Source of the DNA: Prauserella shujinwangii
Lineage (GTDB): Bacteria; Actinomycetota; Actinomycetes; Mycobacteriales; Pseudonocardiaceae
Direction of reading: 5' to 3'
Length of the DNA stretch: 64,000 bases
Assembly (NCBI RefSeq): GCF_003001955.1
Contig: NZ_PVNH01000005.1
Location: 473,191-537,190 of the forward strand
This document shows, in pieces, positions 8,809 to 16,841 of the stretch. The notes beneath the pieces are model-generated. The model ran no database searches. It saw only the letters and a program-made list of their open reading frames with translations, and was not told the DNA's origin. Every line of letters starts with the position of its first letter. The stretch's first letter is position 1. A program made the position numbers and the translations under genes.

Positions 8809-9909
8809 TCAGCCGTCGTCTCCCTGGTCGCTCTCGCCCGCCGTTTCCGGGCCGGCGGGTTGCCCGCTCCGGGCGGGCTGCTCACCGTCCGCGGGCTGCC
8901 CGCCCTCGGCTGGTCTGTCCCCCTCCGGGGGCTTCGCGGTCGTCGTGGATTCCGTCGTGGGTTTCGGCTTGGGCTTGGGCTTGGCGACGCTGCCGGTGAC
9001 CGGCGCCAGCCCGCTGTTGTCCTTCAGCTTGGCCGCCACCTTGCAGTTGACCAGCGTCGAACCCGCGTTCCAGCTCGGTTTCTCGCGAACGTCCCAGCTC
9101 AGGATCAGCCCCTGCTTCGCGAGGTTCTTGCCGCCGGTGTACTTGTCCGCCACGGCGGAGCACTGCTTGTCGAGCCAGGCGTGCTGGTCGTCCGGGGAGG
9201 GGAACTTCGGGAACTTCTTCTTGAGGTCGAGCAGCCCGATGATCTCGTAGGAGTGTTCCTGCGCACAGTCCACCGGGTCGCCCACCGTCTTGCCGTCGAG
9301 GCCGAGGCAGGTGCCGACCTCCCACACGTTGGACTGGTTGATCTCCGCCGCGGGCGCGGTCAGCGGCTGCAGCGCACCACCGGGCGCGGCCCACTGCAGG
9401 CCGCAGCGCATCTTCCGGTCGCCGTCGGCCCACTGCTCGTCGTCCGGGTGCAGCACGCCGACCGTCAGCTTGCCGAGCGGGTCGAGCGGCTTGTCCAGGT
9501 ATGACTCGGCGACCTCGACGCAGCGTTCCTCCGTCAGCTCGCGCCACTGGTCGACGGTCGGCCTCGGCGCGCCGGGCGGGAACCGGTCCGAGAGATCGAC
9601 GATGCCGGTCACCTCGAAAAAGTGTTCCTTCTCGCACGAGACCTTGCGAGCGTCCTCGGCGCCGGCCTGCGTCCAGGTGACGCAGCTGCCCGGAGGCGAC
9701 TGGAAGGCCTCCTCCCTGGCCGCGAGCCGCTCCTGCTGCTCGGGCGGGATACCGCCGCCGAAGACCGTGCCGCGGACGTCGGCCGAGAACACCCAGTTGA
9801 CCGAGAGGGCGATCAGGGCGCCAACGAACACACCGACCATCAGCACGCGCGTACGCAGCGTCTGTCTGGCCGGTGGGAACCGGGAGGCGCGATCGGGCAT
9901 CGATTCCAT
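8809..9909 (-). CDS. Septum-formation family membrane protein (Rv3835-like)
   Basis: A 366-aa protein: cytoplasmic N-terminus, one membrane helix (about residues 22-43), then an extracytoplasmic region with two similar Cys-containing repeats (GSCVTWTQ...VSCEKEHFFEVTGIVDL and GTCLGLDGK...VDCAQEHSYEIIGLLDL). This is the septum-formation domain of actinobacteria. The C-terminal 55 residues are disordered: KPKPKPKPT, then Gly/Glu/Gln/Pro-rich. The role is inferred from family naming only. An ATG three codons downstream could also be the start. Confidence 0.83.
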   Translation of the reverse strand: MESMPDRASRFPPARQTLRTRVLMVGVFVGALIALSVNWVFSADVRGTVFGGGIPPEQQERLAAREEAFQSPPGSCVTWTQAGAEDARKVSCEKEHFFEVTGIVDLSDRFPPGAPRPTVDQWRELTEERCVEVAESYLDKPLDPLGKLTVGVLHPDDEQWADGDRKMRCGLQWAAPGGALQPLTAPAAEINQSNVWEVGTCLGLDGKTVGDPVDCAQEHSYEIIGLLDLKKKFPKFPSPDDQHAWLDKQCSAVADKYTGGKNLAKQGLILSWDVREKPSWNAGSTLVNCKVAAKLKDNSGLAPVTGSVAKPKPKPKPTTESTTTAKPPEGDRPAEGGQPADGEQPARSGQPAGPETAGESDQGDDG

Positions 9910-9983
9910 GATGCCTGCCCTCTTCCACTGCTGCCGCAGCTAGTGTGGTGCGCAGCGCAGGCCTGGCATACGGAGTTGCTCGA

Positions 9984-10571
9984 ATGACCGAAGAGAACCC
10001 CCCGGCGGGGGACCAGCCACGCACGCCGGGGTCCATGCGGTACCAGGATCCGGCGAACACGACTCCCCGGGAGCCGAGTCTGGCCGAACAGCGGGCCAGG
10101 CGCCAGGCCATCGCCGACGAGCAGCGCCGCCGCGCCGAAGAGGAGGAGGCCGCCCGGGTCGCCGAGCGCAAGGCCGAGACCCGGCGCAAGGTGCTGATCG
10201 GCAGCGGGGTGACCGTCGGTCTCGTCGGGCTCGTCGCGGGCTGGTACGTCGTCGCGCAGCCGGAGGACGTGACGGCGGTCTGCACCGACGACGACGGCGT
10301 CGTGCGGGAGGACCAGTACTGCGACGAGGACTACGTGACCACCCACGGCGGCTACGTCGGTGGCGGTTTCCTGTTCATGCCGTTGCCGGGTGGCGGCTAC
10401 CAGCAGTACCGGTACAACTACGGCGGCACCGGCACCGTCGGCCAGCCCGTGTCCGGTGGCAGCTACACCAAGCCGGCGAACGCGAAGATCACCACCAGGT
10501 CCGGGTCGGTCGTGCAGCGCGGCGGCCTCGGCATCAGCGGCGGCAGCTTCGGCAAGGGCGGCGGTTCCTGA
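9984..10571 (+). CDS. Single-pass membrane protein with Gly/Tyr-rich outer domain
   Basis: A 195-aa protein: a charged coiled-coil-like cytoplasmic part (EQRARRQAIADEQRRRAEEE), one helix (about residues 75-95), then an outside domain with Cys pairs (AVCTDDDGVV, EDQYCDED) and a long Gly/Tyr-rich tail. It resembles YgiB/YjfM-type (DUF1190) partners of glutathionylspermidine-synthase-like proteins in enterobacteria, and it precedes such a gene here by 2 nt. The likeness is by layout and composition, not strong sequence identity. Confidence 0.65.
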   Translation: MTEENPPAGDQPRTPGSMRYQDPANTTPREPSLAEQRARRQAIADEQRRRAEEEEAARVAERKAETRRKVLIGSGVTVGLVGLVAGWYVVAQPEDVTAVCTDDDGVVREDQYCDEDYVTTHGGYVGGGFLFMPLPGGGYQQYRYNYGGTGTVGQPVSGGSYTKPANAKITTRSGSVVQRGGLGISGGSFGKGGGS

Positions 10572-10573
10572 CG

Positions 10574-11740
10574 GTGCACCGGGAGACCAGGACCCCGCGG
10601 CCGGACTGGCGGCGGATCGTCGAGGAACAGGGCCTCGTGTTCGGCACCCCCGCCCGCTACGGCTCCGGTGCGCACCGCCCGTACTGGGACGAGTCGGTGC
10701 ACTACGTGCTGTCGATGGACGAGGTGCTCTCGCTGGAGGCCGACGTCGAACTGCTGCACTCGATGTGCCTGGAGGCGGTCGACCACGTCGTCGTCGCCGA
10801 CCGGTACGCCGAGTTCGGGCTGCCCGAGTGGGTGTGGCCGCACGTCGCGGAGTCGTGGAAGCGCAGGGACCCGCACGTCTACGGGCGGTTCGACCTGCGC
10901 TACGACGGCCGGGGTCCGGCGAAGCTGCTGGAGTACAACGCCGACACCCCGACCTCGCTGCTGGAGGCGGCGATCATCCAGTGGTACTGGAAGACCGACG
11001 TCTTCCCCGGCGACGACCAGTGGAACTCGCTGCACGAGCGGCTGGTGGAGCGCTGGCGCGAGGTCGCGGGGGCGCTCCCGTCCGGTGAGGTGCACTTCAC
11101 GTGGTCCAGCGCCGACCCGACCGGCGAGGACCACCTGACCACCACCTACCTGCAGGAGACCGCGGCGGAGGCCGGGCTGGACACGGTGGCGCTCGCGATC
11201 GAGGAGATCGGCTGGGACCCGCTGCTCAAGCGGTTCGTCGACCTCGAAGAGGCCCCGATGAACACGGTGCTCAAGCTCTACCCGTGGGAGTGGGTGGTCG
11301 ACGAGGAGTTCGGCCGGAACGTCGCCGAGTCGCTCCCCGCCACCCTGTGGGTCGAGCCGCTGTGGAAGATGCTGCTGTCCAACAAGGCGATCCTGGGCCT
11401 GCTCTGGGAGAACTACCCCGGCCACCCGAACCTGCTGCCCGCGTTCAACGACCAGCCCGGCATCCTCACCGAGTACGTGCGCAAGCCGAAGCTCGGCCGG
11501 GAGGGTGCCAACGTGCGGATCGTCGCACCCGGCTACGAGACGGAGACCGGCGGCGTCTACGGGGCGGAGGGCTTCGTCTACCAGGCGTTCGACCCGCTGC
11601 CCGAGTTCGACGGGTACCGGCCCGCGCTCGGCGCGTGGATCGTCGGCGACAGCGCGGCCGGGCTGGGCATCCGGGAGACGCCGGGCCTGGTCACGGACGA
11701 CGGTGCGGCATTCGTCCCCCACCGCATCCCCGAGTCGTGA
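10574..11740 (+). CDS. Glutathionylspermidine synthase-like ATP-grasp protein
   Basis: A 388-aa protein of the GspS C-terminal synthetase family (YgiC/YjfC type), with no amidase domain. Family marks: DLRYDGRGPAKLLEYNADTP, LYPWEWVVDEEFG, LLWENYPGHPNLLPAF and YVRKPKLGREGANV. These enzymes join an amine to a carboxylate using ATP; glutathione is not the usual actinobacterial thiol, so the real substrate here is open. GTG start 2 nt after the upstream stop. Flanked by the membrane protein and a DUF350 protein, a conserved three-gene set. Confidence 0.85.
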   Translation: MHRETRTPRPDWRRIVEEQGLVFGTPARYGSGAHRPYWDESVHYVLSMDEVLSLEADVELLHSMCLEAVDHVVVADRYAEFGLPEWVWPHVAESWKRRDPHVYGRFDLRYDGRGPAKLLEYNADTPTSLLEAAIIQWYWKTDVFPGDDQWNSLHERLVERWREVAGALPSGEVHFTWSSADPTGEDHLTTTYLQETAAEAGLDTVALAIEEIGWDPLLKRFVDLEEAPMNTVLKLYPWEWVVDEEFGRNVAESLPATLWVEPLWKMLLSNKAILGLLWENYPGHPNLLPAFNDQPGILTEYVRKPKLGREGANVRIVAPGYETETGGVYGAEGFVYQAFDPLPEFDGYRPALGAWIVGDSAAGLGIRETPGLVTDDGAAFVPHRIPES

Positions 11741-11789
11741 TAGACCTCGCGCGTCCGTTTTCCACCTTTCACACTTTCCGGGAGACCCT

Positions 11790-12239
11790 GTGACGACCCT
11801 TGCGTTGTCCGAGACGTTCGGCACCGACCTCGCCAGGGGCATCGGCGCCATCGCGCTCTACGCGATCGTCGGCCTGCTCCTCATGCTGGTCGGTTTCTAC
11901 GCCATCGACCTCACCACGCCGGGCAGGCTGTCCGAGCTGGTGCGCCGGGGCCTGCCGAACGCGGTGCTCGTCACGTCGTCCGGGATGGTGTCGATGGCGT
12001 TCATCGTGGTCGTGGCCATCTGGGCCTCGGCGAGTGATCTCACCGAAGGGCTCATCACCGCGCTGGTCTACGGCCTGGTCGGGATCATCGCGCAGGTGCT
12101 GGCGGTCCGGCTGCTGGAGTGGACCACGCGGATCGACGTGCGCTCCACCATCCAGCGTGAGCAGTTCGCCCCGGCGAGCATGGTGGTGGCGGCCGCACAC
12201 GTCGCGCTCGGCCTCGTGGTGGCGGTCGCCATCTCGTAA
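11790..12239 (+). CDS. DUF350 membrane protein (YjfL/UPF0719)
   Basis: A 149-aa protein with four hydrophobic segments, including IALYAIVGLLLMLVGFYAID and LITALVYGLVGIIAQVLAVR. DUF350 proteins are small inner-membrane proteins repeatedly linked to GspS-like synthetases; function unknown. The GTG start is set by GGGAG about 7 nt upstream. It lies 49 bp after the synthetase, so it is probably the same transcript. Confidence 0.82.
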   Translation: MTTLALSETFGTDLARGIGAIALYAIVGLLLMLVGFYAIDLTTPGRLSELVRRGLPNAVLVTSSGMVSMAFIVVVAIWASASDLTEGLITALVYGLVGIIAQVLAVRLLEWTTRIDVRSTIQREQFAPASMVVAAAHVALGLVVAVAIS

Positions 12240-12279
12240 CCAGTCCATCTCACGGTGGCTTTGTCCGTTGACTAGCCAC

Positions 12280-12285
12280 TAGCGT
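12280..12285 (+). promoter_or_regulatory. -10 box of the haloalkane dehalogenase gene
   Basis: TAGCGT, 7 nt before the GTG at 12293. An in-frame GTG at 12284 lies inside this box and is therefore unlikely to be the start. Confidence 0.55.
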
Positions 12286-12292
12286 GACGGGC

Positions 12293-13204
12293 GTGCGGTT
12301 ACTGAGAACGCCTGACGACCGGTTCGAGAACCTGCCCGACTTCGACTATCCGCCGTTGTACGCGGACATCGACGACTCGGAGGGCGGTGTCATCCGCATC
12401 GGCTACGTCGAGGCGGGACCGCCCGACGGGCCGCCGGTGCTGCTGCTGCACGGCGAGCCGAGCTGGTCCTTCCTGTACCGGAAGATGCTGCCCGTGCTCG
12501 CCGACGCGGGGCTGCGCGCGATCGCGCCGGACCTCGTCGGGTTCGGCCGTTCGGACAAGCCCGCCGACATCGCCGACCACACCTACGCGCGGCACGTCGA
12601 GTGGATGCGCGTGTTCGCGTTCGACACGCTCGACCTGCGCGGGGTCACGCTGGTCGGCCAGGACTGGGGCGGCCTGATCGGCCTGCGACTGGTCGCGGAG
12701 AACCCGGACCGGTTCGCGGCCGCGGTCGCGGCCAACACCGGCCTGCCGACCGGTGACCAGGGCATGCCCGCCGTGTGGTGGGCGTTCCACGACGCGGTGC
12801 AGAAGGCCCAGGTGCTCGACATCGGCCGGTTCGTCCAGTCCGGCTGCAAGACCACACTCCCCGACGAGGTCAGGGCGGCCTACGACGCGCCGTTCCCGAA
12901 CGAGATGTACAAGGCGGGGCCGAGGGCGATGCCCGGGCTCGTGCCCGCCACTCCCGACAACCCGGCGTCCGACGCGAACCGGGCGGCGTGGGACACGCTG
13001 ACGAAGCTGGACCTGCCTTTCCTGTGCGCCTTCTCCGACAGCGACCCGATCACCGGGCCGATGGCCCCGATCCTGCAGCGCCGGATGCCCGGCGCCGCGG
13101 GCCGGGAACACCCCACGCTGGAGGGCGGTGGGCACTTCCTGCAGGAGGACGTCGGTGAACGGCTCGCCGAGGAGGTGGCCCGCTTCGTCCGCGGTCTTTC
13201 CTGA
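12293..13204 (+). CDS. Haloalkane dehalogenase (HLD-I type)
   Basis: Hydrolyses carbon-halogen bonds to alcohol and halide, without cofactor. 303 aa, alpha/beta hydrolase fold: HGEPSWSFLYR (oxyanion loop), GQDWGG with nucleophile Asp124 and halide-binding Trp125, a second Trp candidate at 162-163 in the cap, Asp251 in SDSDPITGP and His281 in EGGGHFLQED. The Asp acid after strand 7 matches subfamily I, as in DmbB of mycobacteria. The start giving VRLLRTPDDRFE matches that family's N-terminus. The natural substrate is unknown; epoxide hydrolase is the main alternative. Confidence 0.85.
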   Translation: MRLLRTPDDRFENLPDFDYPPLYADIDDSEGGVIRIGYVEAGPPDGPPVLLLHGEPSWSFLYRKMLPVLADAGLRAIAPDLVGFGRSDKPADIADHTYARHVEWMRVFAFDTLDLRGVTLVGQDWGGLIGLRLVAENPDRFAAAVAANTGLPTGDQGMPAVWWAFHDAVQKAQVLDIGRFVQSGCKTTLPDEVRAAYDAPFPNEMYKAGPRAMPGLVPATPDNPASDANRAAWDTLTKLDLPFLCAFSDSDPITGPMAPILQRRMPGAAGREHPTLEGGGHFLQEDVGERLAEEVARFVRGLS

Positions 13205-13226
13205 CCGCCATCGCCACTGATGACCG

Positions 13227-13553
13227 TCACGGGTCCTCGGACTCGGCGGCGCGTTTGATCGCGTCGAGGCGGCGGTCCCAGCTGGTGGCCAGGTCCGCCA
13301 GCCAGCGGGCGGTGGCGTCGAGCGGCGCCGACCGGGGGGTGTAGCGCATCTCCCGGCCGGTCCGCGCCGACGACACCAGCCCCGCCTGTTCGAGCACGGT
13401 CAGGTGCTTGACGATCGCCTGCCGCGACACCGGCAGGTCCGCGGCGAGTGCCGACGCGCTGGCCGCGCCCCTGCGGGCGAGCGCGTCCAGCAGCGCGCGC
13501 CGTGTCGGGTCGGCGAGCGCGCCGAGCACCTCGTCGACGGGTTCCGCGGTCAT
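13227..13553 (-). CDS. ArsR-family HTH repressor
   Basis: A 108-aa winged-helix protein: LGALADPTRRALLDALA, then the recognition helix region LPVSRQAIVKHLTVLEQAGLV, then a basic wing. No metal-binding Cys cluster is visible, so it is one of the metal-independent ArsR proteins. Its ATG overlaps the stop of the SRPBCC gene by 4 nt. Wait for the order: the SRPBCC gene is upstream and this is the second gene of the pair. It very probably binds the twin TGCAACC/GGTTGCA sites upstream of the operon and represses its own operon. Confidence 0.87.
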   Translation of the reverse strand: MTAEPVDEVLGALADPTRRALLDALARRGAASASALAADLPVSRQAIVKHLTVLEQAGLVSSARTGREMRYTPRSAPLDATARWLADLATSWDRRLDAIKRAAESEDP

Positions 13554-13984
13554 CCGGCCTGCTGCTCCACACGCTGCCGCAGCCGCTCCAGCTGGTCCGT
13601 CCAGCCGTGCGTGTTGTCGTCGAACGCCGGGCGCCGGTGCTCCTCCGGCAGCGCGGCGAACCCGGCCTCCACCACGCGCAGCCTGGTGCGGCCGTCCTCC
13701 TCGGTCAGCGTCAGCTCGACCCGCGTCGAGTTGCCCGCCACCGGCTCCTGGCCCGGGAACGCGCTCGCCCAGCGGTAGGCCAGGAAGCGGCCCGGTTCCA
13801 CCCGCTCCATCAGCATCGGGAACTTGCCGTACTCGCTGTGCTCGGCGACGACCACCTCTCCCTCCCGCAGGTCGAACGCGCCCGGCGTGGTGTCGTTGAC
13901 CCACGGGAACGCCGTGACCTTTGCCCACACGCGCTCGGCCGGCGCGTCGATCAGTACTTCCCGCTCGATGTGGTCGATGTCCAT
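13550..13984 (-). CDS. SRPBCC (START/AHSA1-like) domain protein
   Basis: A 144-aa protein starting MDIDHIEREVLIDAPAERVW, the opening strand and helix of the AHSA1/Bet-v1-like fold, with GRFLAYRWASAF and a C-terminal helix GWTDQLERLRQRVEQQ. Such proteins bind hydrophobic ligands in a deep pocket. Pairing with an ArsR repressor is common in actinobacteria, where they may act as sensor or resistance modules. The ligand is unknown. GAGGAG lies about 9 nt before the ATG; the twin operators are just upstream. Confidence 0.83.
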   Translation of the reverse strand: MDIDHIEREVLIDAPAERVWAKVTAFPWVNDTTPGAFDLREGEVVVAEHSEYGKFPMLMERVEPGRFLAYRWASAFPGQEPVAGNSTRVELTLTEEDGRTRLRVVEAGFAALPEEHRRPAFDDNTHGWTDQLERLRQRVEQQAG

Positions 13985-14006
13985 GTCTCCGACTCCTCTC
14001 CTGAAC

Positions 14007-14024
14007 TGCAACCCTATGGTTGCA
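14007..14024. promoter_or_regulatory. Operator 1 of the ArsR-SRPBCC operon
   Basis: Perfect inverted repeat TGCAACC-CTAT-GGTTGCA, 22 bp upstream of the SRPBCC start. The minus-strand box TAGGGT inside it (14011-14016) is a good -10 for the operon, so a bound repressor would block transcription. A second copy lies 34 bp away. Confidence 0.75.
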
Positions 14025-14040
14025 CGAGAGTGGGCAGTAC

Positions 14041-14058
14041 TGCAACCCGTTGGTTGCA
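14041..14058. promoter_or_regulatory. Operator 2, overlapping the serS -35
   Basis: Perfect inverted repeat TGCAACC-CGTT-GGTTGCA, with the same arms as operator 1. TTGGTT (14050-14055) within it is a plausible -35 for serS, 16 nt before TACCCT, so the regulator could also affect serS. Confidence 0.7.
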
Positions 14059-14071
14059 CTTGTTCGGCGAC

Positions 14072-14077
14072 TACCCT
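14072..14077 (+). promoter_or_regulatory. -10 box of serS
   Basis: TACCCT, 8 nt before the GTG at 14086 and only 2 nt before an upstream in-frame ATG. It therefore favours the GTG start. Confidence 0.55.
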
Positions 14078-14085
14078 CAATGACC

Positions 14086-15348
14086 GTGATCGACCCCAGG
14101 ACACTGCGCGAGGAACCGGACGTCGTGCGCGCCTCGCAGCGCGCGCGTGGCGAGGACGAGGGAGTGGTCGACAAGCTGCTTGCCCTCGACACCAGGCGCA
14201 GGTCCGCCATCGCCGGCGCCGACAACCTGCGTGCGGAGCAGAAACAGCTCGGCAAGCAGATCGGCAAGGCCGCCGGCGCCGAACGCGACGAGCTGCTCGC
14301 GAAGGGCAAGGAGCTCGCCGCGCGCGTCAAGGCGGCCGAGGCCGAGCAGGCGCAGGCCAGCCAGGAGTTCGACGAGCTCTACCAGCGCCTGCCGAACATC
14401 GTGCACCCCGCGGCGCCGGAAGGCGGCGAGGAGGACTACGCCGTCCTCCGGCACGTCGGCACCCCGCGCGAGTTCGGCTTCACCCCGCTCGACCACCTCG
14501 AGCTCGGCGAGCGCATCGGCGCCATCGACATGGAGCGCGGCGCCAAGGTGTCCGGCGCGCGGTTCTACTTCCTCACCGGCGTCGGTGCCCAGCTGCAGCT
14601 CGCGCTGCTGAACATGGCCGCCGCACAGGCCACCGCCAACGGCTTCCAGCTGATGATCCCGCCCGTGCTCGTGCGCCCCGAGGTGATGGCGGGCACCGGC
14701 TTCCTCGGCGCGCACGCGTCGGAGGTGTACCACCTCGAAGAGGACGACCTGTACCTCGTCGGGACGTCAGAGGTACCCCTCGCCGGGTACCACTCCGACG
14801 AGATCCTCGACCTGAGCGCCGGGCCCCGCCGCTACGCGGGCTGGTCGTCGTGCTTCCGCCGCGAGGCGGGCTCCTACGGCAAGGACACCCGCGGCATCAT
14901 CCGCGTGCACCAGTTCGACAAGGTCGAGATGTTCGTGTTCTGCCGCCCCGAGGAAGCCGAGGCCGAGCACGAGCGCCTGCTCGCGTGGGAGGAGGAGATG
15001 CTCGCCAAGATCGAGGTGCCCTACCGCGTCATCGACACCGCGGCGGGCGACCTCGGCACGAGCGCCGCCCGCAAGTTCGACTGCGAGGCCTGGGTGCCGA
15101 GCCAGCAGGCGTACCGGGAGCTGACGTCCACGTCGAACTGCACCACGTTCCAGGCGCGGCGGCTCGGCGTGCGCTACCGCGACGAGGACGGCCGCCCGCA
15201 GCCCGCGGCGACCCTCAACGGCACGCTGGCCACAACCCGCTGGATCGTCGCGATCCTGGAGAACCACCAGCAGGAGGACGGTTCCGTGCGGGTTCCCGAG
15301 GCCCTGCGGCCGTTCCTCGGCGGCCTCGACGTGCTCACGCCGCGGTAG
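14086..15348 (+). CDS. serS: Seryl-tRNA synthetase
   Basis: Charges tRNA-Ser (and tRNA-Sec where present) with serine. Residues 1 to about 110 form the coiled-coil tRNA-binding arm. The class II core follows: [17 protein letters not shown] serine pocket ([20 protein letters not shown]), motif 2 [41 protein letters not shown] and motif 3 [17 protein letters not shown] prefer the GTG start giving [11 protein letters not shown] (420 aa): it fits the family N-terminus and the -10 spacing. An ATG two codons upstream is the alternative. The end overlaps the convergent gene by 14 nt. Confidence 0.97.
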   Translation: MIDPRTLREEPDVVRASQRARGEDEGVVDKLLALDTRRRSAIAGADNLRAEQKQLGKQIGKAAGAERDELLAKGKELAARVKAAEAEQAQASQEFDELYQRLPNIVHPAAPEGGEEDYAVLRHVGTPREFGFTPLDHLELGERIGAIDMERGAKVSGARFYFLTGVGAQLQLALLNMAAAQATANGFQLMIPPVLVRPEVMAGTGFLGAHASEVYHLEEDDLYLVGTSEVPLAGYHSDEILDLSAGPRRYAGWSSCFRREAGSYGKDTRGIIRVHQFDKVEMFVFCRPEEAEAEHERLLAWEEEMLAKIEVPYRVIDTAAGDLGTSAARKFDCEAWVPSQQAYRELTSTSNCTTFQARRLGVRYRDEDGRPQPAATLNGTLATTRWIVAILENHQQEDGSVRVPEALRPFLGGLDVLTPR

Positions 15349-16099
15349 GCGCCTCGCTGCTGCCGAGACCGTCGAACAGGCGCTGCCCAACACCCTGCGG
15401 CTCCAGCCCGGCGGCCCGCAGCGCGGCCCACATCGTCACCTGGTTGGCGGTGAGCACCGGGATGCCGAGCCTGCGCTCCAGCGGGGCGATCAGGTCGAAC
15501 GTCGGGACGTTCGTGCAGCTGACGAACAGCGCCTCGGCGCCGGTGGTGTCGAGCGCGGTCACCGCGCCCAGCACGTCGGCGTAGGACATCTTCCAGATGT
15601 CGCCGAGCAGCCCGAGCCCCACGCTCGCGGTCGTCGTCACGCCGAACTCAGCGAGGTAGGCGTGCAGCCGGTCGGTCACCTCGTCGACGTACGGGGTGAT
15701 CACGGCGAGGTTCCGGACGTGCAGCCGCCCCAGCGCGGCGACCAGCGCTCCGGACGTGGTGACCGCCGCGGGCGCACCCGCGTCGAGCATCCCGGCGACC
15801 AGCTCCGCCTCCCCGGCGGCGCCGTCCACGAAGCTGCCCGACGTGCAGGCGAACGCCACCACACTCGGCTCGGGCGCCAGCACGTCCCGGGTGGCCCTGC
15901 GCACGCCGTGCGGGTCGCCGAGCGCCGCCGCCTGGCGCACCGTGACCGGCACCGGCAGGTACGGCAGGCGCGTGGTGTACAGGCTGACGTGCTCGGGCAG
16001 CCAGCGCCACAGCTCGCGGTCCAGCGCGAAGTCGTACGGAGCGACCAGGCCGATGCCGACCTGCTCGGCCATCCCCACCACGGAAGGGTCGTCGAACAT
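15335..16099 (-). CDS. Asp/Glu racemase superfamily protein (maleate isomerase-like)
   Basis: A 254-aa protein with two active-site Cys regions typical of maleate cis-trans isomerases and arylmalonate decarboxylases: [14 protein letters not shown] (about residue 85) and [14 protein letters not shown] (about residue 196). KMSYADV and a [13 protein letters not shown] ending also fit. It probably isomerises or decarboxylates a small dicarboxylate, but the substrate cannot be named. GAGGAGGCGG precedes the ATG; an internal ATG at residue 10 is an alternative. Confidence 0.8.
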   Translation of the reverse strand: MFDDPSVVGMAEQVGIGLVAPYDFALDRELWRWLPEHVSLYTTRLPYLPVPVTVRQAAALGDPHGVRRATRDVLAPEPSVVAFACTSGSFVDGAAGEAELVAGMLDAGAPAAVTTSGALVAALGRLHVRNLAVITPYVDEVTDRLHAYLAEFGVTTTASVGLGLLGDIWKMSYADVLGAVTALDTTGAEALFVSCTNVPTFDLIAPLERRLGIPVLTANQVTMWAALRAAGLEPQGVGQRLFDGLGSSEAPTAA

Positions 16100-16267
16100 C
16101 GGGGCCGCCTCCTCGGACTCGTGACCTCGATCAAGCTAGGTGTCGCCGGAGGGCCGGGGAATGTTTCACCCCGGACCTTCACCGCCGGGAAACGCGATGT
16201 AACCCACTCGACCAGCCACCGCCCGCTACGCTGTCCGGCGTTCACCGGCCGGAAACGAGGGGGCGGC

Positions 16268-16795
16268 GTGCGCGCGAGGACGTGGGGCTTGCTGGCGGTG
16301 GGTGTCTTGCTCACCGGGTGCGCGACCACGGTGGACGGTGCCGCCCAGCCCGTCGCGGTACCGACGTCGACCGGCGGGGTCGCGGCCGGGGAGCCGTGCG
16401 CCCTGCTCACCGCCGAAGAGGTGGCGGACCTCGGCCTGGTCGGCGAGGGCGAGTTCACGCCCGGCGAGCCGGGGAGGTTGCTGCCGCCCGTCTGCACCTG
16501 GAGCCCCGAGGACACCGCGGAGCAGAGCTCCCTCACCGTCTCCCTCGCCACGGACCTCTCGGTCTCCGAGTACGTCGGCGGCGTGGAGCCCGCCGAGACC
16601 GCCGAGCTCGGCGGCCGCAGCTGGCGGCGCTACCTCGACCCGGTCGGCGGGGAGTCGGTCTGCCAGCTGGTCACGGAGCTGTCCGCGACGTCCTTCGTGG
16701 CGGTGACGAGCCTCGACGTCACCGAGGAGAAGAAGTCCTGCGAGCTGGCGAAGCGCGCCGCACCGTACGTCGCGGGCCACCTGCCGCGGTCCTGA
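16268..16795 (+). CDS. DUF3558 lipoprotein
   Basis: A 175-aa protein. Short signal peptide with lipobox LLTGC (Cys about 18), then the DUF3558 domain: PCALLTAEEVADLGL, VCTWSPED and a C-terminal Cys in EKKSCELAKRAAPYVAGHL. Expected to be a membrane-anchored outer lipoprotein of unknown role. The GTG start follows the purine-rich GAGGGGGCGGC. TACGCT at 16227-16232 could be its -10. A second DUF3558 gene lies in the type VII cluster. The gene ends directly at a large palindrome. Confidence 0.83.
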   Translation: MRARTWGLLAVGVLLTGCATTVDGAAQPVAVPTSTGGVAAGEPCALLTAEEVADLGLVGEGEFTPGEPGRLLPPVCTWSPEDTAEQSSLTVSLATDLSVSEYVGGVEPAETAELGGRSWRRYLDPVGGESVCQLVTELSATSFVAVTSLDVTEEKKSCELAKRAAPYVAGHLPRS

Positions 16796-16841
16796 CTCGT
16801 GAGTGTTTTCCGTGGTTAGAACCACGGAAAACACTCACGAG
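16796..16841. repeat. Palindromic element, copy 1 (perfect 22-bp arms)
   Basis: Starts CTCGTGAGTG and ends CACTCACGAG, with core CGTGGTT-AG-AACCACG. The two 22-nt arms are exact complements with a 2-nt loop. It lies between convergent genes, begins right after the DUF3558 stop and supplies the last codons and TGA of lhgO. It probably acts as a bidirectional terminator; related copies are at 18040, 32339 and 39318. Confidence 0.85.

Noticed and set aside
12284..12292. Upstream GTG (12284) as start of the haloalkane dehalogenase
   Set aside because: That GTG lies within the TAGCGT -10 box, and homologues begin at the residues encoded from 12293.
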